DNA from: Limnochordia bacterium
GTDB taxonomy: Bacteria > Bacillota > Limnochordia > DUMW01
NCBI GenBank assembly: GCA_023230925.1
Contig: JALNWK010000090.1
Coordinates: 1-5,409, forward strand
Direction of reading: 5' to 3'
DNA: 5,409 nt
The notes under the pieces are model-generated. The model was not told the DNA's origin and did not search any database. It worked only from the letters and a program-made list of their open reading frames with translations. Shown here piece after piece: positions 5,272 through 5,409 of the stretch. The stretch's first letter is position 1. Each line of letters begins with the position of its first letter. The translations under genes and the position numbers were made by a program.

Positions 5272-5409
5272 TTACAGGGCGGAATTGGAGTGAGTCAACG
5301 ATTAGCGGGTAGAGGCTCCATCTCCAAGTCGGCTCGGTTCCTTACGTGCTAGAAAGTGGTACCTTCATTGAGTCTGTTGAACAGGTTCGACAATCCACCA
5401 GACGAAGTC
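5263..5409 (+). pseudogene. Broken N-terminus of a PTS enzyme I-like (phosphoenolpyruvate-protein phosphotransferase) gene
   Basis: A plus-strand frame starts at TTG 5263-5265, with AGGAG six bases upstream, and reads MIQLQGGIGVSQRLAG. This resembles enzyme I N-termini, which begin like M-x-x-L-Q-G-I-G-V-S-P-G-I-A-x-G. An in-frame TAG at 5350-5352 ends it after 29 residues. Beyond the stop the same frame stays open to the window edge and holds LNRFDNPPDEV, where enzyme I has a helix of the form E-x-x-R-F-x-x-A at about the same distance from the start. The SPGxAxG-like part is poorly kept (SQRLAGRG), as expected in decay. Enzyme I transfers phosphate from PEP to HPr for sugar uptake; this copy could not. 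Only about 50 codons are visible, so the identity is tentative; another PEP-utilising enzyme or chance similarity is possible. Confidence 0.4.

Noticed and set aside
5356..5363. GTGGTACC on the plus strand, like part of a T-box antiterminator
   Set aside because: The rest of the T-box consensus, a terminator and a downstream amino acid or tRNA-ligase gene are missing; the bases are explained by the ptsI-like frame.
1..5409. CRISPR array, tRNA, rRNA, insertion sequence or phage module
   Set aside because: I see no regularly spaced repeats, no tRNA- or rRNA-like sequence, and no transposase or integrase; the broken RND gene ends without inverted repeats or a target duplication.

Overview
The window looks like chromosomal DNA from a Firmicutes-type bacterium of moderate GC content. 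Ribosome binding sites are strong (AGGAGG, GGGGAGG), promoters are of the sigma-A type, GTG/TTG codons occur at or near starts, and the genes are packed on one strand. Every clear gene is on the minus strand, so gene order runs from high to low coordinates. The adaptor gene carries the motif used to dock onto TolC-like outer-membrane channels. This hints at a Firmicutes lineage with an outer membrane (Limnochordia, Halanaerobiales or Negativicutes), but no outer-membrane protein lies in the window.

Right part (5409 to 3742): an operon-like run of a small FMN nitroreductase, a VanZ-like membrane protein and a dUTPase, separated by 15 and 32 bases. A plausible promoter precedes the nitroreductase. 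Divergently, on the plus strand at 5263-5409, there is what looks like the broken beginning of a PTS enzyme I (ptsI-like) gene: a TTG start with a good ribosome binding site, then an in-frame TAG.

Middle (3741 to 2560): a 370-base stretch without an established gene. It holds a small candidate ORF or repeat, a good promoter, and an unpaired Shine-Dalgarno sequence. It is followed by a six-helix membrane protein of unknown function that ends at a strong intrinsic terminator.

Left part (2559 to 1): a near-consensus promoter with a TetR-type operator just downstream, then an efflux operon. The periplasmic adaptor gene is intact. It is followed two bases later by the RND pump gene, which stops after 270 codons although family members are about 1000 residues long. 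Recognisable pump sequence continues in the same frame beyond the stop, so the pump gene looks like a pseudogene.

I do not see a new multi-gene system. The points most worth a second look are the two broken genes at the window edges, the regulated promoter driving an adaptor without a complete pump, and the odd 3372-3741 intergenic region.
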